Origin: Pelobates cultripes
Lineage: Eukaryota; Chordata; Amphibia; Anura; Pelobatidae
Assembly: GCA_933207985.1 (NCBI GenBank)
Contig: OW240915.1
Location: 263,158,413 to 263,222,412, forward strand
Length of the DNA: 64,000 bases
Reading direction: 5' to 3'
Positions 61,346 through 64,000 of the stretch are shown one piece after another (the stretch's first letter is position 1; each line of letters begins with the position of its first letter). The notes under the pieces are model-generated. The model was given only the letters and a program-made list of their open reading frames with translations. It was not told where the DNA came from and made no database searches. The position numbers and the translations under genes are program-made.

Positions 61346-62337
61346 TGAAAAAGGTAGCAGTGAAAATGATACATTTTATCCACATTTGTTTTTAATATGT
61401 TCGTAGATGTTTGTTTATTCAGTGGACACCTTAATCGTCACCACTTGTTCCTTGTGGTTTGTCGAACCTGCCACCATTAGTCCTGGGAGCAGCCATTGCT
61501 TTCATATATTTGGCTGCTGCCAGCGGGGCATTGTTAAGTTTAGATTATCCTTTTTATTTTGTTGTACTCATCCTTTCCACGACTGAACAGTAGCAATGAC
61601 TCCAGCAGGTGCAAGTCTCTGCCTCTTAGTGGCTTCATCTGAATGAAACACCTATAGATGTGAAGGATATCTTGCTATCTCTGGGGATTGTCTTTTGTCT
61701 GAATGTTCGCACTCTATTATCAGTTTATGTTGCTGTTACAAAGCGTACCGACAGTCTGGCAGACCTGCACACTTAAACTGGGAAACAACGATACAGCAGG
61801 ATCATGAAAAAAAAAAAAACAACTCCCTAAACTAGCATCAAACCAGTCTCTATAGAAAATAAAACTAGGTCATGGGGCTGGGGGTTCCGCTGAAAGTTCT
61901 GATTTAATGCAAGTTTTTTTTACCTTGCTTTTCAATTTCTATGTAAATTTACTTTGGCATTCCTTGCCGTGCTGCCTAGCTAGCATTACAGGAGTAAATC
62001 AAAGTTTAAAAATATCTACCACCGTGTATCCCATTTGAAAGTGGTAGTTCTCTCTCTAGATAGATAGATATATTTCTGTTTTAACTTACAAGTATGCAGT
62101 CACTGACCTGTATGCTGAAAGCATTTCCTTTATTGACCTAATTTAATGGATCAGTGACATCATATGAAATTAGTATACTGGTGACATCAGATGAGTCAGA
62201 GGGGAATGCACGCAAGCAGTGTTAACAAGTAGAGATAGTAAGAACTTGCTGTCAGTGCTTTGTTCATCCTAGTGATAAAAATTATTTTATTTTCTGTCTC
62301 TTTCAGACTTCACTATGATATTGCCTTATAAGTTTTG
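61346..62337. other. Non-coding, nothing identified
   Basis: AT-rich, a short gata repeat near 62057-62070, no gene. Confidence 0.6.
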
Positions 62338-62339
62338 TA

Positions 62340-62753
62340 CACTGAGCAAAATTATAAACGCAACACTTTTGTTTTTGCCCCCGTTTTTCATGAGCTGAAC
62401 TCAAAGATCTAAGACTTTTTTTTTTTTTCTATGTACACAAAAGGCCAAGTTCTCTCAAATATTGTTCACAAATCTGTCTAAATCTGTTAGTGAGCACTTC
62501 TCCTTTGCTGAGATAATCCATCCACCTCACAGGTGTGGCATATTAGGATGCTGATTGCACAATAAAAGGACACTCTAAAATGTGCAGTGTTACTTTACAG
62601 ATTTAACAGATTTAGATAGATCTAGACAGATTTGTGAACAATATTTGAGAGAAATATGCCTTTTGTGTACATTGAAAAAGTCTTAGATCTTTGAGTACAG
62701 CTCATGAAAAATGGGGGCAAAAACAAGTGTTGTGTTTATAATTTTGCTCAGTG
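62340..62753. mobile_element. Tc1/mariner-type MITE (internal-deletion derivative)
   Basis: 414 bp flanked by TA (62338-62339, 62754-62755). Inverted repeats of ~150 bp begin CACTGAGCAAAATTATAAAC and end with the complement. The short centre (gtgagcacttctcctttgctgag...) resembles the inner edges of longer Tc1/mariner relatives. No transposase is left. Confidence 0.85.
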
Positions 62754-63605
62754 TATTTGTTAAAACGGAGAAACACTTACAAAATTCTTGCCTGGGTCTT
62801 TTGGTTTCCGACACAGATCGTCTGCCACCTGTCTCCAAATAGCACTGATCATTTATTTCTCCTGTATCCGTTCTCATTTCCAATTTAGATTGTAAGCTTT
62901 ACAAGGAAGGCTGTCTACACCATCTGTCTGTTTTAGTATGTCATAAATATGTGTATCTCTCCATTGTAGTGCACAAATTATTATACTAACAAGGCTTCAT
63001 GGGCCACAAGAAATCAATAGACAGTGCTCACTGCTTCTCCTCAGCATTCACAGAGATGCTCACAGTATGAATAGGAAAGTGAATTTGTCTGGTTTCATTA
63101 TTTTACAAATATACAAAGCTGAGGCAACAGGCTGGCCACATGCAAGCAGACACACTTTATTTTCTGTCGTACATGACACCTGCGCAAGGCATTACATTTT
63201 TTTTTTGTGGTAATTTTCTCTTCATAAGAATTACTTTGAAAGAAAATATCACCAAAAAAATTCACTTTACTACTTAGAAAATGTGTTTTTGTTTTCATTT
63301 ATACAGCTCCATTATATCCCACAGTGCTTTACAATTTTAATGTAGTGGTACGACAACAAATAAGAGACAAACTAATAACAGCAAATAATAGATCAACTGT
63401 TGCAAATGTTAACTACTGAACACACTGCTTGGAGTTTACAATTTAGTATTATTTAATAAATAATACACAGCCTGAAAATTTCAAGCATTACAAATTAAAT
63501 TATTTTGGTATGTCTGTTTTTACTTATTTTCACACAATTTGGCCAGTTATCAAATCCTCCATTTACCCATATTCCCATGTGTGGTTCTTACAGGTTTTGT
63601 GTTCA

Positions 63606-64000
63606 TTAAAGGCACACTATAGTCACCAGAACAACTACAGCTTGTATAATAATGTATATTATAGTCAGTCTCTTCATGTTATTTGCACTAAACTTTTCAG
63701 AGAAAATGTAGTGTTTACGTTACATACTAAGGACACCTCCAGTGGCAACTCCTCATGTAGCTACTAGAGGTACTTCCTGGGGCAGTGCTGCACAGTGTGC
63801 AGCATTAACATTCAGTGTCTCCACCCTCTGCATGGAGACATTGAACTTTCTCCATAGAGATGCATTGATTCAATGTATCTCTATAAGGAGATGCTGATTG
63901 GCCAGGCTGGCATTTGGCCCTGCCCTGTCTCCTTGACGATATCTGCCAATCCAATGCTTTCCCTATGAGAAAGCATTGTATTGGCTGATATCATCAGTTC
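63606..64000. mobile_element. TTAA-type MITE running off the window edge
   Basis: TTAA then AGGCACACTATAGTCACCAG, with the internal hairpin aatgctttccctatgagaaagcatt. The right end lies beyond base 64000. Confidence 0.7.

Overview
This window looks like vertebrate, most probably anuran amphibian (frog), nuclear DNA. That is an inference from the repeat content: DIRS/Ngaro, Penelope-like, hAT, Tc1/mariner and TTAA-flanked elements, very many short inverted-repeat (MITE) copies, and (TA)n/(CA)n tracts, all on an AT-rich background. No host protein-coding exon can be supported. The window is best read as intergenic or intronic DNA filled with nested transposable elements. A few splice-site-bounded segments (ending at 3923; 40849-40958; 60719-60844) are noted only as weak exon candidates.

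The centrepiece is a nearly complete tyrosine-recombinase retrotransposon on the minus strand at 18863-24709. It has the A1-ORFs-B1-A2-B2 split direct repeats of Ngaro-type elements (A copies 168 bp, B copies 285 bp, each pair differing at about two positions). In order it carries a Gag-like protein with CCCH and CCHC zinc motifs, reverse transcriptase plus RNase H, a tyrosine recombinase, and an SGNH/GDSL-type hydrolase. The recombinase is broken by a one-base length change in a C7 run, and the RT active site reads YLDE rather than YxDD. The SGNH frame starts at a TGATG stop/start overlap with the recombinase frame.

Layout: 1-10 kb is AT-rich non-coding sequence with MITEs. 10.4-11.7 kb is a hAT-type element holding a 32-bp minisatellite. 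12.1-13.2 kb holds two TTAA elements sharing one TTAA. 15.6-18.4 kb is a large TIR element with ~390-bp tandem repeats and a nested solo-LTR-like insertion. 18.9-24.7 kb is the Ngaro-like element. 25.2 kb has an L2/CR1-type LINE C-terminus. 29.0-31.9 kb holds two Tc1-like transposons ten bases apart. 33.4-34.0 and 36.9-38.5 kb are hAT-type elements swollen by CA-rich repeats. 44.1 kb has a LINE RT fragment. 49.6-56.6 kb is a 7-kb hAT element with exact 8-bp target duplication, itself invaded by a 5'-truncated Penelope-like element (GIY-YIG endonuclease remnant) and by a TGTCACGG-ended element. 57.3-58.6 kb is a truncated Tc1-like transposon. 62.3-62.8 kb is a Tc1/mariner-type internal-deletion derivative.

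Apart from the Ngaro-like cassette, every recognisable coding stretch is a decayed transposase or retroelement remnant.
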